Positions 44,162 through 52,289 of a DNA stretch of 64,000 nt are shown piece after piece (position 1 is the first letter of the stretch; every line of letters begins with the position of its first letter). The stretch lies in NCBI GenBank assembly GCA_039803545.1, contig JBDRYS010000001.1:313866-377865 (forward strand), in the 5' to 3' direction. Source of the stretch: a candidate division WOR-3 bacterium (GTDB lineage: Bacteria; Hydrothermota; Hydrothermia; UBA1063). A program made the translations under genes and the position numbers. The notes under the pieces are model-generated. The model saw nothing but the letters and a program-made list of their open reading frames with translations. It was not told where the DNA came from and did no database searches.

Positions 44162-44635
44162 ATGGCATCTGGAAAAATAAAAACAAGAGAAGAACTCTCA
44201 AGGCTTTTAGATGTAATACGAGGGAAAAAGGTAGTTGTGTTTACCAACGGGTGTTTCGACGTAATTCATAGGGGGCATGTAGAGTATCTTTATTTTGCAA
44301 AAGGTCTTGGAGATTTACTCGTTGTTGCAGTAAATAGTGATGATTCTGTTAAAAGGCTTAAAGGGGAGGGAAGACCCATTAACAAATTGGAAGACAGAAT
44401 GACGGTGTTGGCGGCACTGGAAATGGTTGACTATGTAGTGCCTTTTGATGAAGATACGCCTTACGAAGTCATAAAATTGTTGAGGCCTGATATTATAGTG
44501 AAAGGAGGGGATTACAAGCCTGAAGAAGTGGTTGGAAAAGATATTGTGGAGAGTTATGGTGGGAAGGTGGTTATCGCCCCCTACATTCGAGGTTATTCCA
44601 CAACGGAAATCTTGAGGAGGATGAGAAATGATTAA
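44162..44635 (+). CDS. hldC: Heptose-1-phosphate adenylyltransferase (HldE C-terminal type)
   Basis: 157-residue nucleotidyltransferase. VFTNGCFDVIHRGHVEYL holds the HxGH motif; VAVNSDDSVKRLKGEGRPI, DIIVKGGDYKPEEVVG and GYSTTEILRR are typical of the enzyme that makes ADP-heptose from heptose-1-phosphate. Only the adenylyltransferase is present; the kinase must be encoded elsewhere. It implies a heptose-containing LPS core. The gene symbol follows the stand-alone form; functional confirmation is lacking. Confidence 0.88.
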   Translation: MASGKIKTREELSRLLDVIRGKKVVVFTNGCFDVIHRGHVEYLYFAKGLGDLLVVAVNSDDSVKRLKGEGRPINKLEDRMTVLAALEMVDYVVPFDEDTPYEVIKLLRPDIIVKGGDYKPEEVVGKDIVESYGGKVVIAPYIRGYSTTEILRRMRND

Positions 44636-45953
44636 GTTTCTTATGATGCTTTCAATCCTTTATTACGAGCCGAAAACTTTCACGAGTTTAAAGGATGTCG
44701 TTGAATATTACAGACCGAAACGGGGGTTTACTGGAATCGTAATCCTCGACAGGAAAGGGCAGGAAGTTTTTAGCTACAATGGAGATGCCTATTTTGTGCC
44801 TGCCTCCCTTAATAAAATCCTGATTACTTCCGCCTTTCTCCATTTCCTTGGACCCTCTTACACTTTTAAAACGAGGCTTTTAAGAGACTTAAAGAGTGGC
44901 AATCTCTATCTCTTAGCCAGTGGTGACCCATCTCTTAAGGTAAAGGACCTTTTTGAAATTTTCTCCTTTGTTAAGAGCGCTAACATTGTAAGTTTCGATA
45001 CCCTTTACCTTGTTGATTGGGCTTACGATTCGGTGATGTACGGGGCAGGCTGGCAATTTAATAACTTAACCAAAAGTTATATGGCGCCCGTAAGCTCCTT
45101 TATTTTGGAGAATAATATCGTTAAAATTTCAGTGTTTAATTTTTATGGGATGGGTGGTCGCATTGCTCTATTTCCCCAAACTGTTTTCCTTAAGTCATTT
45201 GTACGAGGAGGGAAAGTTTACCGGATTTACGATTTAGTGAAGGGGGATACGGTTGTAACCATCTTCGAAGGGGACATTGGCAAGATGGTTGCAGCCTATC
45301 GAAGTATCGTTTCTCCTGAAAAGTTTTTCAGGGAACAAGTGGATTCTTTACTTAAGATCTTGTCGATAAAGGTTAAAAGAATCGAAATTGTGAGGGATTT
45401 GCCTCCATTGAGGTTTGATACCCTTTATGTTTACGAATCTAAACCTGCCTACGTGCTTTTAATGGACTTTATGAAGAACAGTTTGAACATTTATGGAGAG
45501 GCCTTTTTGAAGACCCTGGGAAGGGAGCTTTACGGTGGAAAAGGTAGTTATGAAAAGGGGCTTGCAGCGGTTGATAGTTTTCTGAAGGTTGCAAACCTTT
45601 CAGACCACTTCAAGCCAGCAGATGGTTCGGGCCTTTCCAGGTATAATCTGGCAACTCCTCGTGGCTTTGCAGAATTGTTGTATTACCACTACAAAAATAT
45701 GAACTACTTCCCGGAGTTTGCCTCTCTCCTTGCCATAGCTAATGTCGATGGGACCCTTGCGAAAAACTATAAGGATTTACGCGGGGTTTTCCGTGGAAAA
45801 ACGGGGACCCTTGCCGGGGTTACCAATATTGCAGGTTACATTAGGACTAAGAGTGGAGAGGACTATATCTACGTGGTGATGTTGAATAACACCCCTGGCT
45901 CCCCCAAATATTTTGTCGAAAAAGTCTTAAAATTTATCTACGATACAATGTAA
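44628..45953 (+). CDS. dacB: D-Ala-D-Ala carboxypeptidase, PBP4/S13 family
   Basis: Periplasmic serine peptidase that trims or cuts peptidoglycan cross-links. 441 residues with a short N-terminal hydrophobic segment. Active-site motifs are SLNK (60-63), SGL in DGSGLSRYN where the family has SxN, and KTG at about 391. GDPSLK in domain II is typical of the family. It overlaps hldC by 8 nt and touches the aminotransferase gene (TAATG). Confidence 0.92.
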   Translation: MIKFLMMLSILYYEPKTFTSLKDVVEYYRPKRGFTGIVILDRKGQEVFSYNGDAYFVPASLNKILITSAFLHFLGPSYTFKTRLLRDLKSGNLYLLASGDPSLKVKDLFEIFSFVKSANIVSFDTLYLVDWAYDSVMYGAGWQFNNLTKSYMAPVSSFILENNIVKISVFNFYGMGGRIALFPQTVFLKSFVRGGKVYRIYDLVKGDTVVTIFEGDIGKMVAAYRSIVSPEKFFREQVDSLLKILSIKVKRIEIVRDLPPLRFDTLYVYESKPAYVLLMDFMKNSLNIYGEAFLKTLGRELYGGKGSYEKGLAAVDSFLKVANLSDHFKPADGSGLSRYNLATPRGFAELLYYHYKNMNYFPEFASLLAIANVDGTLAKNYKDLRGVFRGKTGTLAGVTNIAGYIRTKSGEDYIYVVMLNNTPGSPKYFVEKVLKFIYDTM

Positions 45954-47233
45954 TGAAGGGATTTGAAGCTCCATTGATCAAAACGGAGATTCCGGGGCCT
46001 GTTTCGAAGCTTTTGATGTGGTATTTGAGATCCCTTGAGTGCCGGAACATCACCTATATTTCTAATGATTTTCCCATATTTATTGATAAGAGTTATAAGA
46101 TGAATGTGTGGGACGTCGATGGGAATCGATTTATCGACCTTACTTCCTTTTTTGGAGTTTCTTTCATAGGACACAATCACCCCGTCGTTCGGGAAACTTT
46201 GAATTCTGCAGAAATCATTAACGGCATGGGCGATGTTTTACCCTCGGTGTCCAAGGTTGAACTCTTAGCGAAAATAAGCTCACTCTTGGGCGGCGGTTAT
46301 AAGGGGATTCTTGCACAGAATGGCGCCGATTCCGTCGAGTCTGCCATAAAGACTGCCTGGCTTTACACAGGAAGGAGAAAGATTATCTCCTTTGAAAATG
46401 CCTATCACGGTCTTTCTATTGGCACTTTGTCTGTTACTCACAATCCCAAATTTAAGCGGCCCTTTGGGGATGTAATACCTACCTGGGGTATTTCCGTTCC
46501 TTTCCCTGGATTGAGGCACAGTGAGGAGGAAGTTTTGGAGATCATAAAGAAACACTTAGAAAGTGGTAATGTTGCGATGATTCTTCTTGAGCCTATCCAG
46601 GCTCGCGGCGGTGTTAGGATGTTCCCTTTGGGGTTCGTTAAGGAAGTTGCAAAACTGGCTAAGGATTTTGGTGTTCTACTTGCTTTTGATGAGATCTTTA
46701 CGGGATTCGGCAGGTCTGGAAAGCTCTTTGCCTTTGAATATTTTGATGTAAGGCCCGATATTATAATCCTCGGTAAAGCTTTGTCCTCGTCCTTTCCCAT
46801 TTCGGTAATGATGGCGAGGGAAGAGGTTATGGATGCCTGGCCAGTCTCAGAAGGTGAGGCCATCCATACCAGTACCTTTTTAGGGCATCCCTTAATTTCA
46901 AAGGTCGCAAGGAATGTTATCGAGTACATAGAGGAGAACAAACTTTGGCTTGAAGCAGAGTCAAAGGGGAGATATTTTCGAAAAAAGCTTCTGGACCTTA
47001 AGGAGAAGTTTCCAGAGGTTATAGCGGATGTGAGGGGATGGGGTCTCCTTATAGGTGTGGAACTTAAAGGGGTTTCTGCCTTTGAAGTCACAAAGAAACT
47101 ATTAAAGCGTGGATTTATAACCCTGCCTTCCGGTCCTGAGGGTGAAGTTCTTGAACTAACGCCTCCCGTTGTTATAACAGAAGAGATTATTGATAACTTT
47201 GTTAGTGAATTTCAAAGGGTTTTAAGCCGATGA
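45953..47233 (+). CDS. Class III PLP aminotransferase
   Basis: 426 residues, fold-type I. NGADSVESAIKTA, FENAYHGLSIGTLSVT, AFDEIFTGFGRSGKLFAFE and the PLP lysine in ILGKALSSSFP (Lys275) are clear. Class III enzymes act on omega-amino groups or use aldehyde acceptors (GABA, beta-alanine, putrescine, glutamate semialdehyde); which one cannot be read. Its coupling to the two following genes (overlap ATGA) suggests that it aminates the aldehyde they produce. Confident in the family, not the substrate. Confidence 0.9.
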   Translation: MKGFEAPLIKTEIPGPVSKLLMWYLRSLECRNITYISNDFPIFIDKSYKMNVWDVDGNRFIDLTSFFGVSFIGHNHPVVRETLNSAEIINGMGDVLPSVSKVELLAKISSLLGGGYKGILAQNGADSVESAIKTAWLYTGRRKIISFENAYHGLSIGTLSVTHNPKFKRPFGDVIPTWGISVPFPGLRHSEEEVLEIIKKHLESGNVAMILLEPIQARGGVRMFPLGFVKEVAKLAKDFGVLLAFDEIFTGFGRSGKLFAFEYFDVRPDIIILGKALSSSFPISVMMAREEVMDAWPVSEGEAIHTSTFLGHPLISKVARNVIEYIEENKLWLEAESKGRYFRKKLLDLKEKFPEVIADVRGWGLLIGVELKGVSAFEVTKKLLKRGFITLPSGPEGEVLELTPPVVITEEIIDNFVSEFQRVLSR

Positions 47234-48162
47234 CACTCCATGAAAGAGTAGCGGAATATATCGCTAATTCAAAGGAGTTTGATGAGGAACTGGCTCTTGA
47301 AATTGTTGAGTTTCAAAGACAGTATATACCGGTTTATGCGAAGTTTCTTGAAATAAATGGAATAACCAAAGTCAGGAAGATTTCTGAGTTACCCTTTTTT
47401 CCGGTTGAGTTTTTTAAAAAGTACGAGATTTTTGCAGGTCAGCCAGAGAATTACTTTGAATCCAGTGGCACGACGGGAAATAGATCGAAAGTTTTTTTTA
47501 ATGCCCGTTCTCTTGAACTCTATAGAATTTCTGCCCTCAGGTCCTTTCCAGATTTTAAGGTGAAGAGGATCTATTCCTTTGTACCGGATTTTAGGATCGC
47601 CGGGCATTCATCTTTAGCCTTTATGCTTAAGATTTTTGAAGGAAAATACGAGGTGGTCTATTTGAATGATAGTTATGAGATTGAAAATCTCGACGGGGCC
47701 GTTAAAAGCCTTGAAGAGGCCGAAGAGGGCTCCCTTCTCTTTTTCACATCCAGTCAACTTCTCAAGGCCTCTGAATATTTAATTGGGACGGGTGTTAAGA
47801 TAAAGAAACGATTTGTAATAATTGAAACGGGTGGTTACAAGGCGCTTCAGAAAAAGTATGTTAGGCAGGAATTACATTCCCTCGCTAAGCAAGTTTTTGA
47901 AAAGGCAGAATTTTACACGGAATATGGCATGACAGAACTCTTTTCCCAGTTCTATTCTATTTGTAACGGTCTCTATAGGGAGCATCCCTATGCTAGGGTT
48001 CTAACAGAGGGCGAAGGGCTCTTAAAGGTTTTTGATTTTGCGAATCTTTACACGGTCTCTGCTCTTCTTGTTCCTGACAGAGTTGTTGTGAAGGGTAATT
48101 GCTTCGATGTAATGGGAAGGATTCAAGAAGATGAGAGGGGATGTGCTTTCACTTTTAGATAA
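47230..48162 (+). CDS. LuxE-like acyl-protein synthetase
   Basis: 310 residues. FESSGTTGNRSKVFF is the adenylation loop, followed by VPDFRIAGHSS, IETGGYKA and YTEYGMTELFSQFYS. In the Lux fatty acid reductase, LuxE activates a carboxylic acid as acyl-AMP and passes it to LuxC. LuxE-like proteins are widespread outside luminous bacteria with varied acid substrates. No luxAB is present, so light production is not implied. Overlap with the next gene is 32 nt. Confidence 0.88.
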   Translation: MTLHERVAEYIANSKEFDEELALEIVEFQRQYIPVYAKFLEINGITKVRKISELPFFPVEFFKKYEIFAGQPENYFESSGTTGNRSKVFFNARSLELYRISALRSFPDFKVKRIYSFVPDFRIAGHSSLAFMLKIFEGKYEVVYLNDSYEIENLDGAVKSLEEAEEGSLLFFTSSQLLKASEYLIGTGVKIKKRFVIIETGGYKALQKKYVRQELHSLAKQVFEKAEFYTEYGMTELFSQFYSICNGLYREHPYARVLTEGEGLLKVFDFANLYTVSALLVPDRVVVKGNCFDVMGRIQEDERGCAFTFR

Positions 48163-49153
48163 GTATAGTTTAGGACTGTCCGATTTCTTAGAGAAGTTTA
48201 AGAAGGGGAAAGTTATTTCTCGTGTTCAATATCAAAGGGAACTACTTGCCTCTCTTATAGAGCATTATATCCGATGCCTCGATTTTTTTAAAAACCTTAA
48301 TGAATATCCTCAGGGTCCTGAAAAAGTTTTTGTCTTTTTGCCAGGTAATGTTCCTGTAGTTCCTTTTCAGCTCTTACCCTTGCTCCTTGTGAGTGGGGTA
48401 GAAGAGGTCTTTTTCAAGTACCCGCGAAGAGAGAACCAGTTTTACGATAGTTTTTTTTATGTTTTAAATGCCCATCTTAAAGAGAATTTGAAGGTAGAAG
48501 GAGCATACCTTGAACATACTGAAGCTTTAGAAAAAGCCCAAAATTACCATTTTGTAATAGGGTTTGGGGGTGAGAATCTGAGGCTCGCTTTCGAAGCCAT
48601 CAAAGTGCCAGGAAAATTCTTCGGCCCGAAGTTTTCTGTAGGTATTCTTAAAGAAGGATATACTTCTGAAATGCTTGAAGGCATTGCCTGGGATAACCTT
48701 GCCTTTGATACTAAGGGTTGCCTTTCCCTGAGCGTTCTCTTTACTTTTGATAGGGATATTAGGGAAGGATTGTACCATGCCTTTGAAGAGGTTTCAGAAA
48801 TTTTAACGCCAGAGAGTGATTTTCGATTCGACGAGACTGAATATGAAGTGTACCGGAATTTTCAATATTTTAACGCTGTAAGAAGGGGCAAGGATTATTT
48901 TTTAGTCTTTTCTGAAAATTTTGTCCCCATTTCAGCGCCTCGCGCTCTTCAGGTGATAGAAGTTAGTTCCATGGATGAGGTAGAAGATTTTATAAAAAGA
49001 TACAACCATTATCTGCAGGGCATAGCCACTAATACGCAGTTTTTGCCAGAAAATAATGCATCAATGATTACAAGTTTTGGCAAGTTGCAGTTTACACCCT
49101 GCAGTTGGTTCTTTGAGAAGGGTGTAAATTATAAGAACTTCTGGGAGGTGTAG
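48131..49153 (+). CDS. LuxC-like acyl reductase (aldehyde-forming)
   Basis: 340 residues, shorter than classical LuxC (about 480). It keeps the GNVPVVPFQLLPLLL motif (about 72-86) and a candidate catalytic Cys197 in NLAFDTKGCLSLS. LuxC takes the acyl group from LuxE onto Cys and reduces it with NADPH to an aldehyde. The N- and C-terminal parts are reduced or diverged. It follows LuxE in the usual functional pairing. Identity rests on those motifs and the neighbour. Confidence 0.8.
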   Translation: MRGDVLSLLDKYSLGLSDFLEKFKKGKVISRVQYQRELLASLIEHYIRCLDFFKNLNEYPQGPEKVFVFLPGNVPVVPFQLLPLLLVSGVEEVFFKYPRRENQFYDSFFYVLNAHLKENLKVEGAYLEHTEALEKAQNYHFVIGFGGENLRLAFEAIKVPGKFFGPKFSVGILKEGYTSEMLEGIAWDNLAFDTKGCLSLSVLFTFDRDIREGLYHAFEEVSEILTPESDFRFDETEYEVYRNFQYFNAVRRGKDYFLVFSENFVPISAPRALQVIEVSSMDEVEDFIKRYNHYLQGIATNTQFLPENNASMITSFGKLQFTPCSWFFEKGVNYKNFWEV

Positions 49154-49154
49154 T

Positions 49155-49589
49155 ATGTTTGAAATTAGGTGGGAAACCATCGTAGATTCGGCCCATCGTT
49201 TGTATGAGCACGCAAAGAAGTGTGCTTTTCTCCATGGTCATAGTTACAGGATAAGGCTCAGGATGGGTGGAAAAGTTGGTGATGATGGCATGCTTGTTGA
49301 TTTTGGCCTTTTGAAAGAGAAGATACACAACCTCCTTGATCATAAGGTTATTTTGAATCGCAGGGACCCTTTGGTTGAGGTGTTAAAAAATGCAGGTCAA
49401 AGGTTAGTAATCCTTGACAGAAACCCCAGTGCAGAGAATCTTGCTCTACTTTGCTGTTCCATCGTGATGCAAGAGTTTGAAAATGTGAGCTGGGTTGAAG
49501 CGGAAGTATTCGAAACGCCAACCCAAAGTGGTTTTGTAAGTATGGAAAGAGGTGAGGTGGAGAGGGTAGAGTTTGAGGTTTTTGAATGA
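49155..49589 (+). CDS. queD: 6-carboxytetrahydropterin synthase QueD
   Basis: Second step of queuosine/7-deazaguanine synthesis, from dihydroneopterin triphosphate. 144 residues of the PTPS fold. Zinc histidines are in DSAHRL (His14) and LHGHSY (His27, His29), and Cys23 stands where QueD has its catalytic Cys. Adjacent to queE with a 4-nt overlap, which fixes it as QueD rather than a pterin enzyme. GGGAGG precedes the ATG. Confidence 0.93.
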   Translation: MFEIRWETIVDSAHRLYEHAKKCAFLHGHSYRIRLRMGGKVGDDGMLVDFGLLKEKIHNLLDHKVILNRRDPLVEVLKNAGQRLVILDRNPSAENLALLCCSIVMQEFENVSWVEAEVFETPTQSGFVSMERGEVERVEFEVFE

Positions 49590-50272
49590 AAATCGTAATT
49601 TCAGAAATTTTCAAATCAATCCAGGGAGAAGGTCCCAATATCGGGACCCCTTCGGTTTTCGTGAGGGTTGGGGGATGTAATCTGAGGTGCACTTTTTGTG
49701 ATACCGCTTACGCCTCTTTTCCAGAGAATTCCGGAAGCTGGTTGACCCTTGATATAGACGAAGTTACTAAGAAAATCCATGAAGTTCGGGGCAATGTTTA
49801 TAACCTTGTTATAACGGGTGGAGAGCCATTGCTTCAACAAAAGGCTTTGAGAGAGCTCATCGGCAGAGTGCAATCCTTTTTCCCTTCCATTGAGATTGAA
49901 ACCAACGGAACAATTTTACCTTTGGAACTCATTGAGATTCCTAACATTTCCTATAATGTTTCTGTAAAACTTTCCAATTCAGGGGTCAAGGAAGGGGAGA
50001 GGATTATTAGCGACTCCCTTGAGTTCTTTTCGAACTATGAAAAGGCTTACTTCAAGTTCGTTATAGATGGTGAGAATGACATGGAAGAGGTTTTGCAAAT
50101 CGTTAAAAAGTATTACATTGCCCCCCAAAGGATTTTTTTAATGCCCTTATCAAATAGTTCTTCTCAACTGGAGGAAAAGGCTTTGAAGGTCGTTGACCTC
50201 TGTCTAAAGTACGGTTTCAGGTATTCAGATAGGCTCCACTATCGGCTTTTTGGCGGAGAGAGGGGAAAGTGA
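49586..50272 (+). CDS. queE: 7-carboxy-7-deazaguanine synthase QueE
   Basis: Radical SAM enzyme that contracts the ring of QueD's product. 228 residues. SIQGEGPNIGTPSVFVR at the start and CNLRCTFCDT (Cys31, 35, 38) are the QueE signatures; VITGGEPLLQ and IEIETNGT follow. It is the last gene of the long operon and ends 8 nt from the convergent MATE gene. queC and queF are not in the window. Confidence 0.95.
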   Translation: MKIVISEIFKSIQGEGPNIGTPSVFVRVGGCNLRCTFCDTAYASFPENSGSWLTLDIDEVTKKIHEVRGNVYNLVITGGEPLLQQKALRELIGRVQSFFPSIEIETNGTILPLELIEIPNISYNVSVKLSNSGVKEGERIISDSLEFFSNYEKAYFKFVIDGENDMEEVLQIVKKYYIAPQRIFLMPLSNSSSQLEEKALKVVDLCLKYGFRYSDRLHYRLFGGERGK

Positions 50273-50280
50273 ATAAGAAA

Positions 50281-51627
50281 TCAAAGAATTTTCTCTGCCT
50301 TTAGCCAGATAATTGCAATTATGCTCGCTCCCAATGGTGCAATGTTGAGCCCCCACCACACGCCGTTAAGCCCCATGTTAAAGTTTATCGCTAAGAGCCT
50401 TGCTGTAGGGTAGGCTATTACAAGAAGTCTGCAGAAAGTCAAAATTGCAGATTTAACACCTTGCCCCATACCGTTAAAGGCTGAAGAGGTATACATGCCG
50501 ACAGGTGTGAAAATGTAGGTCAATGAAGTTATTCTAAGGAATTTAATGATGTCAGGCATTAACACTTTCATAGAGACATCATTGGCAAATAAACCAGCGA
50601 GGAGGGGCGCAAAGGCATAGATCACAATTGCAATGACCGCCTGGATTTTAATACCGAGTTTCCAGGCCTCGATTATGCTTTTTCTCACCATGTCATATCT
50701 TTTTGCCCCATACCATGCACCCACAATTGAGATGGTTGCAGCAGAGATCCCAAGGGATGGTAAGACCGCAAATTGATTGAGTCTCATGCCTATGCTGTAA
50801 ATCGCAATTCCCTGTGGACCTCTAATGGTTGAAGTTAGGTGGTTGAAGAGCATCTGGCTGAAGGAAATCAGAAATTGTGAAAGTGCGAAGGGGAATCCGA
50901 CTTTTATTATTTCGTTTATCACGGGCCAATTGGGCTTGAAGTTCCTAACTCGGATTCTTACAAAGGTACTCTTTTGAAAGATTGCCCAGTAGATAAAGAG
51001 TATAAGGGAGACAACTTGGGAAATAACCGTCGCTACCGCAACCCCTACCAAACCCAGTTTAAAGATAAAAATGGAGATTGGGTCGAGGATTATATTCAGA
51101 ACCGACCCTGTGACCATAGCGATCATCGAGCGCTTAGTATCTCCTTCAGCGCGGAATATGGAGTTAAAGATCATCACTAAAAAGCTAATAGGCATTGAGA
51201 GGAATATGATTTTTCCGTACTTAAGAGCCTGCGGTAAGGCCTCTCCTGCACCAAGAGATATAAATATTTGCTTTGAGAAAATTAATAAAGTGAAAGTAGC
51301 AATGACGGAAATAACTATGGAAAGGAAAATTCCGTTGGCTGCAGCTTTATTTGCTCTTTCATAATCTTTTGCACCGATACTTCTTGAGATAAGAGAATTT
51401 GTACCTACACCGATTCCACCGGCTATGGCCATGGCAGCAAAGTTCAGAGGTTGTGCCAGCCCTATGCCCGCGATTCCAAGAGAAGAGTTTTTAAGGGTTG
51501 AAATCCAGAAGGCATCCACTAAGTTGTAAAATATCTGAACGAAATTGGCGAAAATAGTAGGACTTGCCAGTTTCCATATGGATTTGCTTGGATGTTCGAA
51601 CAATAGTTCAACGTGCTTATAAGCCAT
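50281..51627 (-). CDS. MATE-family efflux transporter
   Basis: 448 residues with about twelve membrane segments in two similar halves. PTIFANFVQIFYNLVDAFWI and GGIGVGTNSLISRSIGA in the first half, and the matching PFALSQFLISFSQML in the second, are typical of the MATE/DinF/NorM group. Exports drugs or metabolites with Na+ or H+. Substrate unknown. The ATG at 51627 follows TAAACT by exactly six bases. Confidence 0.92.
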   Translation of the reverse strand: MAYKHVELLFEHPSKSIWKLASPTIFANFVQIFYNLVDAFWISTLKNSSLGIAGIGLAQPLNFAAMAIAGGIGVGTNSLISRSIGAKDYERANKAAANGIFLSIVISVIATFTLLIFSKQIFISLGAGEALPQALKYGKIIFLSMPISFLVMIFNSIFRAEGDTKRSMIAMVTGSVLNIILDPISIFIFKLGLVGVAVATVISQVVSLILFIYWAIFQKSTFVRIRVRNFKPNWPVINEIIKVGFPFALSQFLISFSQMLFNHLTSTIRGPQGIAIYSIGMRLNQFAVLPSLGISAATISIVGAWYGAKRYDMVRKSIIEAWKLGIKIQAVIAIVIYAFAPLLAGLFANDVSMKVLMPDIIKFLRITSLTYIFTPVGMYTSSAFNGMGQGVKSAILTFCRLLVIAYPTARLLAINFNMGLNGVWWGLNIAPLGASIIAIIWLKAEKIL

Positions 51628-51633
51628 GGCCTA

Positions 51634-51639
51634 AGTTTA
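51634..51639 (-). promoter_or_regulatory. -10 box of a leaderless promoter for the MATE gene
   Basis: On the minus strand TAAACT, six bases, then ATG. The same -10 sequence is used by the dcw promoter. The -35 region is weak. Confidence 0.45.
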
Positions 51640-51718
51640 ATGTTAGCAGTGCGAACAATCTAACTTTGAACTTTTATCCTGAAATTTTCGTCAAATGATG
51701 TAGAAAGGAGGTGAAAAA

Positions 51719-52165
51719 ATGTTAAAGCCTTTAATCCTTCTGATATTTTTAACGCAGGCGCCTATGGGTGGGCCTGTGGAAGATCCTATGGATGTGTCCT
51801 GGGGCATGCTTAGGGACAAGAGGGTCGTTTCCGAATTGAAATTGACCTCTGATCAACAGAAGAAAATCGCCGATATTCACTATAATTATTCGAAGAAAGT
51901 GGTTGATCTCAGGGCTGAAATTCAGAAAAAGGCCATTGACCTCAACAAAATTATCGAATCTGAGGATTTCACAAGGGAACAAATTGAGCCCTTGGTTAAG
52001 GAAATTGCCAATTTAGAGGCTGAGTTGCGCATAAATAGGCTTATGGAAGTTGGAGAGATGAGAAAAGTTCTGACTCAGGAACAGAGAAATAAACTGCGCG
52101 AATTGATGAGGGAAAGGATGAGGATGCTAATGAGAGAAAGGCAGAGGGATAGAGAAAGACGATAG
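51719..52165 (+). CDS. Spy/CpxP-like periplasmic protein with LTxxQ motifs
   Basis: 148 residues. A signal peptide (about 1-15) precedes an all-helical body with two motifs, LTSDQQKK and LTQEQRNK, as in Spy and CpxP, which are ATP-independent chaperones or stress sensors of the periplasm. The C-terminus is rich in Arg and Met (RERMRMLMRERQRDRERR). The ribosome site AAAGGAGGTG is a near-complete anti-SD match, so it should be strongly translated. A strong terminator follows. Confidence 0.88.
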   Translation: MLKPLILLIFLTQAPMGGPVEDPMDVSWGMLRDKRVVSELKLTSDQQKKIADIHYNYSKKVVDLRAEIQKKAIDLNKIIESEDFTREQIEPLVKEIANLEAELRINRLMEVGEMRKVLTQEQRNKLRELMRERMRMLMRERQRDRERR

Positions 52166-52199
52166 GGTGAGAATAAGAGGAAAGTAGGGCTACCCACAT

Positions 52200-52237
52200 G
52201 GGGGGCGGGGCGCTTTGCGCCCCGCCCCCCTGTTTTT
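52200..52237 (+). terminator. Intrinsic terminator after the Spy-like gene
   Basis: A perfect 13-bp stem of only G and C (52200-52212 with 52216-52228), loop TTT, then a run of six T at 52232-52237. It is the strongest terminator seen in the window. Confidence 0.95.
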
Positions 52238-52248
52238 TCACAGTCTTT

Positions 52249-52278
52249 TTTGAATATGTGAGACTTTGTGTTTATAAT
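52249..52278 (+). promoter_or_regulatory. Promoter of the GAF-GGDEF gene
   Basis: TTGAAT (52249-52254), 18 bp, TATAAT (52273-52278), 11 bases before the ATG. The leader would be only about five bases, without a ribosome site. Confidence 0.7.
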
Positions 52279-52289
52279 CATATAAAGTT

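Noticed and set aside
46438-47091. 217-codon minus-strand frame inside the aminotransferase gene
   Set aside because: Antisense shadow of a conserved coding region, with no motif of its own.
47230-49153. Bioluminescence (lux) operon
   Set aside because: Only LuxE-like and LuxC-like genes are present. luxA, luxB and luxD are absent, and such pairs are common in non-luminous bacteria.
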